Origin: JAFDZV01 sp035549015
GTDB lineage: Bacteria; Bacteroidota; Ignavibacteria; OLB7
DNA length: 64,000 nucleotides
Reading direction: 5' to 3'
Assembly (NCBI GenBank): GCA_035549015.1
Contig: DASZRW010000081.1
Coordinates: 22,113 to 86,112 of the forward strand
This document shows positions 27,352 through 35,715 of this stretch, one piece after another. The notes under the pieces were generated by a model. That model ran no database searches, was not told the DNA's origin, and worked only from the letters and a program-made list of their open reading frames with translations. Position 1 is the first letter of the stretch. Each line of letters opens with the position of its first letter. Position numbers and translations under genes: made by a program.

Positions 27352-27777
27352 ATGAGCACACCGAAGGAGGAGATCAACGAGTTGCTGCAGGTTGCACGCG
27401 GCATGAGCGAGAGCATGTTGCAGGAGGCGGAGGGCTTCCAACCCTTTGGTCTGATGATCACATCCAGCGGGGAACTGAAGGTGGTTGCGCCGAACGAAGG
27501 GCTGCGGGATACGGCTGCCTCCACGCTGGTATCCATGCTCGAGAACGATTTCCGCGAGGAGGGAACGCGGGGGCTCAGCAGGGCTTCGGCAATCGTCTAC
27601 GAGATTCGCGGACGGTTCGATGAGGAGGGGGCCGAGAGCGATGCGATTGCCGTCGCGGCGGATCATCGCGACACCTATTCGGTGATCGTCTACTTCCCGT
27701 ACACGAGGTCCGGGGAGGGGATCGCCTTCGGCACCGCGGTGGTATTCAAGGGAAAGGATGCCATCTTTGCGCGCTGA
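27352..27777 (+). CDS. Small acidic protein of unknown function
   Basis: 141 residues starting MSTPKEEINELLQVARGMSE, with no signal peptide or membrane segment. An alpha-helical N-terminus is followed by about five predicted strands and helices ending AVVFKGKDAIFAR. I do not recognise a family, and no catalytic motif stands out. Codon use matches its neighbours, supporting a real gene. The start is supported by the end of the repeat-rich, G-poor leader (27299-27346) immediately upstream. Confidence 0.6.
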   Translation: MSTPKEEINELLQVARGMSESMLQEAEGFQPFGLMITSSGELKVVAPNEGLRDTAASTLVSMLENDFREEGTRGLSRASAIVYEIRGRFDEEGAESDAIAVAADHRDTYSVIVYFPYTRSGEGIAFGTAVVFKGKDAIFAR

Positions 27778-27885
27778 GGCGATCGCGCTCCGGCCGCAGC
27801 CTGCTCCGGCCGCGCGTGCTTCGCGGATACTTCGGCGCCCGCCGCAGGTGGTTCAACACTCCGTCAGGTAATCCACGGATATGCC

Positions 27886-28644
27886 GTGAGGGATTTCGTT
27901 CGCGGTCTCACCGCTCCGTTTCGCGGAGCGCGTCTGATAGCAGCAAGCCCGCAGCTCCGCAGGCTCGCGGTAATGCCTGTGGCGATCAACATCGCCGTCT
28001 TCATCGCCGGCATCACACTCGCCACGATCGCGGCCGTCTCCTGGGCCGGGCATCTGGTGGCCGGGAACGAGGCGCTTCGCATCGCCGTGCAGATCATTGC
28101 GGTTGCCGCGATTCTTGCTGCCGCGATCTTTCTCTTCCTGATCATCGGGAACATCATTGCCGGGCCGTTCAACGCCAGACTCTCCGAGGCGATCGAACTG
28201 CAGCTCACCGGCCGTGCCGGAGCGTTCACAACCACCATCCGCCAGGATGTGGGCCGCAGCATCGCGACCGCCGTGGGCCGCCTGTTCCTCTTCATCCTCT
28301 GCTACCCGCCGATCCTTCTCACCGCCCTCATTCCCGTTATCGGTTTCATCGTTCAGCCGCTGCTTGCTACGTTGTACCTGGCCTTCGTTCTCTCGCTGGA
28401 CTTCAGCGACTTCGTCCTCGAGCGGCATATGGCGCGCTTCGGCGAGAAGGTGCGCTACATCCGCAGTCGCAAGGCGCTCTACCTCGGCTTCGGATTGACG
28501 GCCGTGGCATTCGCATTCATTCCCGTCATCGATTTTCTTCTGCTGCCGGTCGGTGTGGCCGGGGCGACGCTTCTCTTCATCGAGGAGAATGGGACATCCG
28601 GCGAGGGCGGCAGGGCCGGAGCGTATCGTGGCCCGCAGCCCTGA
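27886..28644 (+). CDS. EI24/CysZ-like membrane protein
   Basis: A 252-residue membrane protein starting at GTG 27886, since an upstream ATG hits a stop at once. Four to six hydrophobic segments, the opening FVRGLTAPFRGARLIAASPQLRRLAVMP and the PFNARLSEAIE loop after TM2 match the EI24/CysZ family, whose bacterial members carry sulfate. No cysteine-biosynthesis genes adjoin it, so the substrate is left open. The C-terminal 20 residues are Gly-rich. Confidence 0.75.
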   Translation: MRDFVRGLTAPFRGARLIAASPQLRRLAVMPVAINIAVFIAGITLATIAAVSWAGHLVAGNEALRIAVQIIAVAAILAAAIFLFLIIGNIIAGPFNARLSEAIELQLTGRAGAFTTTIRQDVGRSIATAVGRLFLFILCYPPILLTALIPVIGFIVQPLLATLYLAFVLSLDFSDFVLERHMARFGEKVRYIRSRKALYLGFGLTAVAFAFIPVIDFLLLPVGVAGATLLFIEENGTSGEGGRAGAYRGPQP

Positions 28645-28720
28645 TCCGCGGCTGCGGCCAATGCGGCGCGGGCGTGTTCATTCAGGCTGAAGTTGTACAA
28701 CAGTTCGTTGGAGGTATGCA

Positions 28721-30883
28721 ATGCATCAGGGTGCCAGAGTCATGCGCCGGATCGTGTTGTCGAGCCTGCTCGGCATCGTGATTGCGGCGGCTGTGCTGCG
28801 AGCGCAGGCGGTGCGGTGGGAGCCGGCTCACGGGCCGTACGGCGGCAGGATCGCCATGATGCTCGGCGATCCTCGAAGCGGCCGGCTGTACGCAGCCACG
28901 CATGGCGGCGGCGTGTTCGCGAGCGCGGACGGCGGCGGCTCGTGGACGCAGGGAACCGAAGGGCTGGATGACTACGACGTCTTCTCGCTGGCACTCGACT
29001 CGAGCGGCGTGCTCTATGCCGGGACCGGAACGGGGGGCGTCTTCCGCTCCTCGAACCACGGCGCAACGTGGGCGCGGCTCGCCCCCGCATTCGGGCCGTT
29101 GCCGGTGTCGCGGCTGCTGGCCGCGCCGGACAGCATGCTGTATGCCGGAACGTACGGGAACGGTATCTATCGTTCGTCGGACGGCGGCGCTACGTGGGAG
29201 GCGGCCAGCTCCGGCCTCTCCAACAAGTTCATCACCGCGCTCACGGTTGCGCATGGCCAGCTCTTCACGGGAGGAACCGGCGGCGGCGTGTTCGGCTCCG
29301 CGGACAGTGGCACCGGCTGGACGCAGCTCAATACCGATCTGCCGCGCGGCGGTGTGAACGACATCGTTCTCGGTCCGGATGGCGCGCTCTATGCCGCGGT
29401 GAGCGGGCGCGGCGTCTTCCGTTCGGCGGACACCGGCGCCACGTGGGCCGGCGTGAACGACGGGCTTACCTCGCCCGGCGTCACATCGCTCGCATTCTCG
29501 CCGCGGGGATACCTCTTCGCCGGCACGACAGCCGGAGTCTACCGCAGCGGCAGCCTCGGCATGCGGTGGGAGCCGGTGGCGGGAAGCGGTGCAACGAACC
29601 CGGACATCCTCACGCTGGTCGTTACCGGTCGCGGCGATCTCTGGGCCGGCTCCAACGGAAGCGGCGTCTATCATTCATCGGACAACGGCTCCTCATGGGA
29701 GCAGCGAAACGCCGGGATCAACGGGGTGGATGTGCTGGATGTGATGTGCGGCGCCAACGGCCTGGTGTTTGCCTCCACGCAGGGCTACGCCCTGGACTAT
29801 TACAGCGGAGTGTATCGTTCCAGCGATCAGGGGGAGACCTGGACGCCGGCGAACGCGGGGCTTACGAATCTCGAGATCCGGAACACCCTGTACGACCGCG
29901 CCGGCGTGCTCTATGCAGCCAGCTTCGGAAGCGGCGCGTATCGATCGCGCGACAACGGCGACCGCTGGACTCTGCTGAGCAACGGCATCGAGGGGGACCA
30001 GAGCGAGGACGCGAACGCTCTCATGCTGGACTCCACCGGCCGGGTCTACCTTGGCACGCTCGGCGGGCTGTTCCGGCTGGATACGGCCGCGGGCCGCTGG
30101 ACAAACGTGAACGGCAATCTGCTGGACACCAACATCCGTGCTCTTGCATGCGCTCCCAATGGTTCGATCTTCGTGGGAGCAGTCCGCTCCATCAGCCGCT
30201 CAACCGATGGAGGAGCATCGTGGAACCATGTGGTGACGTTCGATCGAAGCAGCGTCTTCAGCCTGACCGCTGCTCCCAATGGCTACATCTACGCAGGAGC
30301 ATATGCGGGGGGCGTCTATCGTTCCACGGATAATGGTGATACGTGGTCGCAGGTGAACAACGGGCTGCCGGATACCAATGTGAACGTAGTGATCGCCAAT
30401 CGGTCCGGCCACATCTTCGCCGCACCGGGACGGAAGGGAGTGTATCGCTCCACGGACAACGGTGCGAACTGGGAGCCTGCCGGCGACGGCATCGGCGTCT
30501 CCGCCGTTCTCTGTTTTGCCGTGAACGGCGAGGGGCGCATCTTCGCCGGCACGCTGGGGGGAAGCGTCTATCGAACGGCCGGCACAACCGTTGGCGTTGA
30601 ACGAAGCCTGATCATGTCCCATGCGCCCGCGCTCCAGGCTCCGACCATCCTGAGGCCGGGAGTGAGGGCCTCCATCGATTACACACTCGATGCAGCCGGC
30701 CCGATGCGCCTTGAGCTGTTCGATGCGCTCGGTGCCCGGGTGCAGATGGTGGAGGAGGGGATGCGTGAAGGGGGCGCGCATCGAACGGCGCTCGACCCTG
30801 CAGGCCTTGCTGCCGGCAGCTACTGGCTCCGCCTCGCGGCCAACGGTGCCGTGTGCGCCTGCCGGATAGTGGTGCTGCGGTAA
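28721..30883 (+). CDS. Secreted BNR/sortilin-type propeller with T9SS sorting domain
   Basis: 720 residues. GGAGG at 28710-28714 supports ATG 28721; Met8 (MRRIVLSS) begins the signal peptide proper, which ends near LRAQA. The body is about 14 repeats of the type G[VI]YRS[ST]D[NG]GxxW, the Asp-box motif of sialidase-like (BNR) propellers, and probably makes two seven-bladed propellers. The last 80 residues (from RPGVRASIDYTL to ACRIVVLR) look like a T9SS type A sorting domain. A surface adhesin or binding role is likely. Asp-boxes are structural, so sialidase activity should not be assumed. Confidence 0.82.
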   Translation: MHQGARVMRRIVLSSLLGIVIAAAVLRAQAVRWEPAHGPYGGRIAMMLGDPRSGRLYAATHGGGVFASADGGGSWTQGTEGLDDYDVFSLALDSSGVLYAGTGTGGVFRSSNHGATWARLAPAFGPLPVSRLLAAPDSMLYAGTYGNGIYRSSDGGATWEAASSGLSNKFITALTVAHGQLFTGGTGGGVFGSADSGTGWTQLNTDLPRGGVNDIVLGPDGALYAAVSGRGVFRSADTGATWAGVNDGLTSPGVTSLAFSPRGYLFAGTTAGVYRSGSLGMRWEPVAGSGATNPDILTLVVTGRGDLWAGSNGSGVYHSSDNGSSWEQRNAGINGVDVLDVMCGANGLVFASTQGYALDYYSGVYRSSDQGETWTPANAGLTNLEIRNTLYDRAGVLYAASFGSGAYRSRDNGDRWTLLSNGIEGDQSEDANALMLDSTGRVYLGTLGGLFRLDTAAGRWTNVNGNLLDTNIRALACAPNGSIFVGAVRSISRSTDGGASWNHVVTFDRSSVFSLTAAPNGYIYAGAYAGGVYRSTDNGDTWSQVNNGLPDTNVNVVIANRSGHIFAAPGRKGVYRSTDNGANWEPAGDGIGVSAVLCFAVNGEGRIFAGTLGGSVYRTAGTTVGVERSLIMSHAPALQAPTILRPGVRASIDYTLDAAGPMRLELFDALGARVQMVEEGMREGGAHRTALDPAGLAAGSYWLRLAANGAVCACRIVVLR

Positions 30884-30978
30884 GGCTGCGGCTTCGGTGT
30901 TCGTTATGCGAGCGCTCGTGGTGATCATCGTCGTAACCGGCAACAACATTGCCGGGAAGTGACGTCGATAATCGCACG

Positions 30979-31134
30979 ATGAACGAGCCCAGCCGTATCA
31001 TGCCCATCCTCGCGCTCCTCGTAATCAGCCTGTTGATTCTCGTTGCGTTCTCGCGAGACCCGGACAACCGGACATGGTCTACAACGTGCAATTCTCCATT
31101 GAGGCCGGTGGTGCCGGCTTGGACCGGTGCCTGA
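30979..31134 (+). CDS. Short single-span membrane peptide
   Basis: 51 residues from ATG 30979: a short polar start, then a hydrophobic helix (MPILALLVISLLILVAF), then an unremarkable tail. The hydrophobic part looks genuine. The tail (31074-31134) overlaps the next reading frame, so the two could be one protein split by a frameshift near 31070. Low confidence as an independent gene. Confidence 0.35.
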   Translation: MNEPSRIMPILALLVISLLILVAFSRDPDNRTWSTTCNSPLRPVVPAWTGA

Positions 31135-31364
31135 TTGCTCCCGCGAATATCGAGGATGCTCATCGCTTTACCGGTCTTGCTCATGCACCGGGCCACGATG
31201 TGTCCGAACGGAGCGAGAACGGTGTTCGGTATCTGCGCGTGGCATGCCGGGATCTTGCGATGCTCTGCCGCCATCTGCTGACCGACATCTGCGGCGCCAC
31301 ATACGATAGCGAGTTCGATATGAGGGCCGAGGGGGTGAGGTGGACCGGCGATGATCCGCATTGA
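31074..31364 (+). CDS. Small protein of unknown function
   Basis: 96 residues from ATG 31074, overlapping the preceding membrane peptide in another frame. The product (MVYNVQFSIEAGGAGL..) contains three to four strands and several cysteines (Cys19, 59, 66, 74), with no recognised family. Codon use is like its neighbours. It may be the C-terminal part of a frameshifted membrane-anchored protein. Confidence 0.4.
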   Translation: MVYNVQFSIEAGGAGLDRCLIAPANIEDAHRFTGLAHAPGHDVSERSENGVRYLRVACRDLAMLCRHLLTDICGATYDSEFDMRAEGVRWTGDDPH

Positions 31365-31397
31365 GGGACGGCATCGAGAATGCCTCTCCGCGTCGAT

Positions 31398-31427
31398 CAG
31401 TGGCCGGTTGCCATCGCATCTCCACTG
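31398..31427. repeat. CAGTGG/CCACTG hairpin in the leader of the DUF3052 gene
   Basis: Six-base inverted arms at 31398-31403 and 31422-31427, followed by a G-poor ACAACT-type leader to ATG 31461. Same family as 12153-12190 and 47718-47755. Confidence 0.45.
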
Positions 31428-31460
31428 ACCCAAAACAACTGACAACTACCGAAACGCCCG

Positions 31461-32246
31461 ATGTATCGCATTCGATATGTTCTCTGGAACGAAGCCGAAG
31501 CGGCAGTACGCGGAGCGGCGCTGCGGGCGAAGGGCTTCAGCGTTACGGCCGGACCGCTCCACTACCAGGAACATCCGGCGCAGCGGGCCTCGCCCCCCGA
31601 TGCCTTCGTCTACGACCTCACGCGCCAGCCGATGCTCTGCCGTGATCTGGCGCTTCTCTTCCGGAAGAGCCGGGCCACGCGTCATGTTCCGCTGGTGTTT
31701 GTGGATGGCCTGCCGGAGAAGGTGGAGCGCGTGCGCGAGGTGCTTCCCGATGCGGCCTATACTACGTGGGAGGAGCTTCCCCATGTCCTTCGCGAGGTGA
31801 TCGCCAACCCGCCCGCCGTGGAGGTTGTTCCCGCTACCGGCACGGACGGCTATGCCTCCTCCACAGCCGCAAAGAAGCTGGGACTTGCCGAAGGCATTCG
31901 GGTTGCTCTGGTGAACGCTCCCGCCGGATTCGAGGAGGAGATCGAGGGCCTTCCCGACGGTGTGATCTTCAACAACGGCACGTCGAGGCGCTACGACATG
32001 GTGCTCTGGTTCGCGGAGCGGTACGAGGACCTCGTGGGGCACGTTGATGCGATGGCGAGGGTTGCCCGCGCGAAGGGAGGGCTCTGGATTCTCTATCCGA
32101 AGAAGAAGCGCCGCGATGCCGGCGATCTCACGCAGCCGGCGGTGATCGAGATAGGGCGTGCCGCCGGATTGAATGTCGGGAAGATCTGCGCGATCGGCGA
32201 CTCGTGGTCCGCGCTCCGCCTGAGCGTTCCGCGCACCGAACGGTGA
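31461..32246 (+). CDS. DUF3052-family protein with receiver-like N-terminus
   Basis: 261 residues. The N-terminal half (about 1-115) is an alpha/beta region reminiscent of a response-regulator fold without a clear phospho-acceptor. The C-terminal half (KKLGLAEGIRVALVNAPAGFEEEIEGLP through GGLWILYPKKKR to GDSWSALRLSVP) matches DUF3052, a small Rossmann-like family of unknown role. It is followed after 123 nt by the J-domain/VWA block but has its own leader hairpin, so it may not belong to that operon. Confidence 0.75.
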   Translation: MYRIRYVLWNEAEAAVRGAALRAKGFSVTAGPLHYQEHPAQRASPPDAFVYDLTRQPMLCRDLALLFRKSRATRHVPLVFVDGLPEKVERVREVLPDAAYTTWEELPHVLREVIANPPAVEVVPATGTDGYASSTAAKKLGLAEGIRVALVNAPAGFEEEIEGLPDGVIFNNGTSRRYDMVLWFAERYEDLVGHVDAMARVARAKGGLWILYPKKKRRDAGDLTQPAVIEIGRAAGLNVGKICAIGDSWSALRLSVPRTER

Positions 32247-32369
32247 TCCGCGCAGGCAGTGATGTTCACGCCGCATGCGGAATCACATCCTGTAACGTAA
32301 CACGATACGATTCGCACGCGTAGCGCAGAGTGCATCTTCAGCAACAGGACAGGACGATTGGAGACGCAC

Positions 32370-33422
32370 ATGAGGATCGACACCAACTCCGCCGCGGCAC
32401 TTCTCTCCATCCCGATCACCGAGCCCGAGCGTCTCTTCGCTGGTGATGCCGGCGCAATCAGGCTCGCCTATCATCAGCTTGCACTTCACTGGCATCCGGA
32501 CCGCAACTCCGATCCGCAGGCGGCGGAGGTCACGGCGCAGATCAACCGGCTCCACGATGCGGCGGCTGCGCGGCTGTGGGCCGGAGGAGCGCTTGGCCTC
32601 GGCTTCGTGGAACTTCCCGGCGCCGACGGCAGGCTTCGCCGCATACGCTATCGCAGGCGCCGCGCCTTCGAACTCGGGGAGATGCTGTATGGAGATACCT
32701 CGCTTGTTTTCCTGGTGCGCGGCGATTGCGCCGATCTGTTCGAGAATGGCCGCAATGCCTTGAAGGGGCTTCGTTATCGCGACGGCGCCATGCAGGCGGA
32801 GATGGCTCGGTGCCTGCCGCAGGTGCTGGATTGCTTCTCCACCGGAAATGGTGCGTGCGTGATGGCGATCGGGAAAACCCCGGATACCTTCCTGCTGCTC
32901 GATGTACTCGAGGCATCGGAAGGCACGATCGACGCCAGGCATGTTGCCTGGATCGCGAACAGGATCTACAACATCGCCTGCTACCTTGGCTGGGCCGGCA
33001 TTACCCACAATGCGATCGCGCCGGACACGGTGTTCATCTCTCCGAAGCAGCATCAGTGCATGCTGTTGGGCGGATGGTGGTACGCGCAGCCGTCCGGCAC
33101 GCGGCTCGCTGCACTTCCGGCGCGCAGCCACATCCATGCGCCGCCGGCAATCCTGCGCGATGCCCTGGCCGATCCGCAGCTTGACCTTGCGATGATTCGG
33201 GTGCTGTGCCGCGAACTTCTTGGCGACATCTCCGGCATGATGCTTGCCGCGCGTGGAGCGGCGCCGCAGCCGATGATCGATTTTCTCCGGGGCCCTGCGG
33301 CCTCGTATGCGCCCGCGGAGTATGCCGCGTGGAGCAACCGCATTCTTCCGGACTCGTTCGGCGCCCGTCGCTTCGTCGAGATGAGCATTTCAGCAGGCGA
33401 CATCTACACGTTACAGGAGTGA
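32370..33422 (+). CDS. J-domain protein fused to a degenerate kinase-like domain
   Basis: 350 residues from ATG 32370, with GGAG 6 nt upstream. The N-terminus is a J domain with His42-Pro43-Asp44 (LALHWHPDRN), so it should call on DnaK. Residues about 150-300 look like a protein-kinase C-lobe: HNAIAPDTVFI stands where kinases have HRDxKPxNxxx, but the catalytic Asp is Ala and the DFG motif is replaced by LGGW. I read this as a pseudokinase. It ends 4 nt before the VWA gene and is almost certainly co-translated with it. This fusion is not one I know from characterised systems. Confidence 0.7.
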   Translation: MRIDTNSAAALLSIPITEPERLFAGDAGAIRLAYHQLALHWHPDRNSDPQAAEVTAQINRLHDAAAARLWAGGALGLGFVELPGADGRLRRIRYRRRRAFELGEMLYGDTSLVFLVRGDCADLFENGRNALKGLRYRDGAMQAEMARCLPQVLDCFSTGNGACVMAIGKTPDTFLLLDVLEASEGTIDARHVAWIANRIYNIACYLGWAGITHNAIAPDTVFISPKQHQCMLLGGWWYAQPSGTRLAALPARSHIHAPPAILRDALADPQLDLAMIRVLCRELLGDISGMMLAARGAAPQPMIDFLRGPAASYAPAEYAAWSNRILPDSFGARRFVEMSISAGDIYTLQE

Positions 33423-33426
33423 GATC

Positions 33427-34323
33427 ATGGGAAGCTCACGTTGGTCGGCCGCCGATTGGGCTGCGTACACGGCACAGACATCCACGCAGACGCGCGGGCA
33501 GATTTTCTCCCGCTCTACGATTCATCCGGACCTGGATCCCTTGAACATCAGGGTTCGCGAGTCCGTGGACTCCGATGCGAATCCTGCCTCGACGCCGATC
33601 ATTCTCGCCGTGGACGAAACGGGCTCCATGGGGATACTCGCAGAGATCATCATTCGCTCCGGACTCGGCACTATCATGGAGGAGATCTACGACCGCAAGC
33701 CGGTGTCCGATCCGCACATCATGTGCATGGGGATCGGCGATGCGTTCAGCGATCAGGCGCCGCTTCAGGTGACGCAGTTCGAGGCGGACATCGTTCTTGC
33801 CAATCAGCTCAGTTCCATCTTCCTGGAAGGGAACGGCGGCGGCAACGGCGGTGAGAGCTATCTGCTGGCGTGGTACTTCGCCGCGTTCAAGACCCGCTGC
33901 GACGCGCAGACGAAGCGGCATCGCAAGGGCTACATCTTCACTATCGGCGATGAGGCGCCACATCCTCTCCTTACGAAGGAACAGATCGGGCACTTCATCG
34001 GCGACAAGGCGGAGGCGGACATGACCTCGGCAGGGCTGCTCGCAACGGTCAGCCAGAACTGGGAGGTGTTCCATCTGATCGTGCAGCCTGCCTATCCGGA
34101 GGCGATCACCAGGTGGCGCGAGCTGCTCGGGGAGCGATCGATCGAGGTTGCCGATTACAACAAGCTTGCGGAGGTGATCGTGTCCACGATCCAGGTGATC
34201 GAAGGGCAGGACGCGGCGAAGGTTGCGGCAAGCTGGAACTCCGATACGGCGCTGGTTGTTGCCAACGCCATCGGGTCGCTTACGAAGAGCCAGGCTGCCG
34301 ACGGCGGCGTGGTTCGCATGTAG
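33427..34323 (+). CDS. VWA (von Willebrand A) domain protein of the J-domain cluster
   Basis: 298 residues, no signal peptide, hence cytosolic. The MIDAS motif reads AVDETGSMG (Asp63, Thr65, Ser67), a DxTxS variant. A long insertion contains a Gly/Asn loop (GNGGGNGGESYLLAWY), and IFTIGDEAPHPLL holds the last MIDAS-side acidic residue. VWA proteins of this kind act as metal-dependent scaffolds, for example beside chaperone ATPases or in TerY-P type kinase/phosphatase triads. Spacing of 4 nt to the J-domain/pseudokinase gene and 65 nt to the PurA-like gene suggests one operon. Confidence 0.8.
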   Translation: MGSSRWSAADWAAYTAQTSTQTRGQIFSRSTIHPDLDPLNIRVRESVDSDANPASTPIILAVDETGSMGILAEIIIRSGLGTIMEEIYDRKPVSDPHIMCMGIGDAFSDQAPLQVTQFEADIVLANQLSSIFLEGNGGGNGGESYLLAWYFAAFKTRCDAQTKRHRKGYIFTIGDEAPHPLLTKEQIGHFIGDKAEADMTSAGLLATVSQNWEVFHLIVQPAYPEAITRWRELLGERSIEVADYNKLAEVIVSTIQVIEGQDAAKVAASWNSDTALVVANAIGSLTKSQAADGGVVRM

Positions 34324-34388
34324 CACGGATGGGAGAGATGCATCGCGGCCGGCATCAACCGGCCGCGCGCCTACCTGGAGTGAAGGAG

Positions 34389-35603
34389 ATGATACAGGCA
34401 ACGGCAATTATCGGCACCAACTTCGGCGACGAGGGAAAGGGCCTCATGACGGACTATCATTGCTCCGGGCATGGTGCGGGCACGATTGTCGTGCGCTTCA
34501 ACGGCGGGGCGCAGGCCGGGCACACCGTGCAGGTGCCCGGCGGCGCGCGGCACGTGTTCCATCATCTCGGTGCCGGTACCCTTGCCGGTTCGCCGACATA
34601 TCTCAGCCGCTTCTTCATCGTCAATCCGCTCCTCTGGCGGAAGGAGATTGCGGAGCTTGCCGCGATCCACTCCGGCCTGTTTCCGCTGTTGTATGTTGAT
34701 CGCGATGCGCCGCTGAGCACGCCGTACGACATGCTGGTCAACCAGGAAGTGGAGAGGGCGCGCGGCCGGAATCGCCATGGCTCCTGCGGCGTCGGCATCA
34801 ACGAGACGATCGAGCGAATCGTTCGCGGCCGTCCGGCCACGCACGTTCGGGACATCGAGAACCCGGCGCTGCTGCGCGCCCGGCTGCTGGAGATCCGAGC
34901 CGGCGTTCCGGGGCGGCTCGCGGAACACGGCATCGAATGTCCCGATGACGGCGCTCTCGCGGTGATCGCCTCCGATGTGCTGGTGGAGCACTTTCTGGAG
35001 GCGGCCGAGGAGCTTCGCGCCTCGGCAAGCTTCGTAGACGCCGAACTGTTGCGTGCGTACGGTCGCGTGGTGTTCGAAGGGGCGCAGGGACTTCTGCTGG
35101 ATGAACTGCACCGGTTCTTCCCGTACGTGACGCGAAGCAGAACGGGCCTCCACAATGTCATGGAGCTGGCGGCGGAGGTCGGCATCGAGGCATTGAACGT
35201 GGTGTACGTTACCCGCGCCTACATGACACGCCATGGAGCCGGCCCCTTTCCGACGGAGGATCCGGAGCTGCGGTACGATGACCGAACGAATGTGCCGAAC
35301 GAGTATCAGGGGGGCCTCCGCTTCGGATGGATGGATCTGGATCTTCTTGCGGCGAGCATTGCGGACGATCGTGCAGGTGCGGACTCCGGCATCGTCATCA
35401 CGCCGAGGCTCGCGGTCACATGCCTGGATCAGGTTGGGGAGGAAGTGAGATACCTGCAGGACCGGATGCCGCGCCGCACAACGGTACGCCACTTCCTTGC
35501 CGCGGCATTCGATGCGGCCGGTGTTGAATCCGGATATGTGAGCCATGGCCCAACGCGCAGCGATGTGCGCATGGTTCACCGGCGTGCGCCTCGGCCGGCG
35601 TGA
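34389..35603 (+). CDS. Adenylosuccinate-synthetase-like enzyme (PurA paralogue)
   Basis: 404 residues, slightly shorter than housekeeping PurA, which condenses IMP with Asp using GTP. Matches to the family are GTNFGDEGKG (catalytic Asp14, Lys17), FNGGAQAGHT (His45), FEGAQGLLLD, AYMTRHGAGPFPTE and the final YVSHGPTR. Differences are large: the IMP-loop is RHGSCGVGINETI, and the TKLD guanine-recognition motif reads TCLD. It keeps Asp14, so it is not phage PurZ, where that Asp is replaced. GTG 34380 is an alternative start; GGAG abuts ATG 34389. Likely makes a modified nucleotide or signalling product; substrate unknown. Confidence 0.75.
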   Translation: MIQATAIIGTNFGDEGKGLMTDYHCSGHGAGTIVVRFNGGAQAGHTVQVPGGARHVFHHLGAGTLAGSPTYLSRFFIVNPLLWRKEIAELAAIHSGLFPLLYVDRDAPLSTPYDMLVNQEVERARGRNRHGSCGVGINETIERIVRGRPATHVRDIENPALLRARLLEIRAGVPGRLAEHGIECPDDGALAVIASDVLVEHFLEAAEELRASASFVDAELLRAYGRVVFEGAQGLLLDELHRFFPYVTRSRTGLHNVMELAAEVGIEALNVVYVTRAYMTRHGAGPFPTEDPELRYDDRTNVPNEYQGGLRFGWMDLDLLAASIADDRAGADSGIVITPRLAVTCLDQVGEEVRYLQDRMPRRTTVRHFLAAAFDAAGVESGYVSHGPTRSDVRMVHRRAPRPA

Positions 35604-35715
35604 TCGCATCGCTTCGTGGCAACGCTCCTGCCGGCATGCGGGAATAGCATCGGCTCCCCGTGGAATAGGTGCATGTTCTCACGAACTGCATCATGTATTT
35701 CACACAGGAGGATCG

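Noticed and set aside
28721..30883. Sialidase activity for the BNR-repeat protein
   Set aside because: Asp-box repeats are structural; the Arg triad and Tyr/Glu of sialidases are not evident.
34389..35603. Idea that the PurA-like gene is phage-type PurZ
   Set aside because: PurZ replaces the catalytic Asp of GDEGKG; here Asp14 is present, and no other Z-genome genes are nearby.
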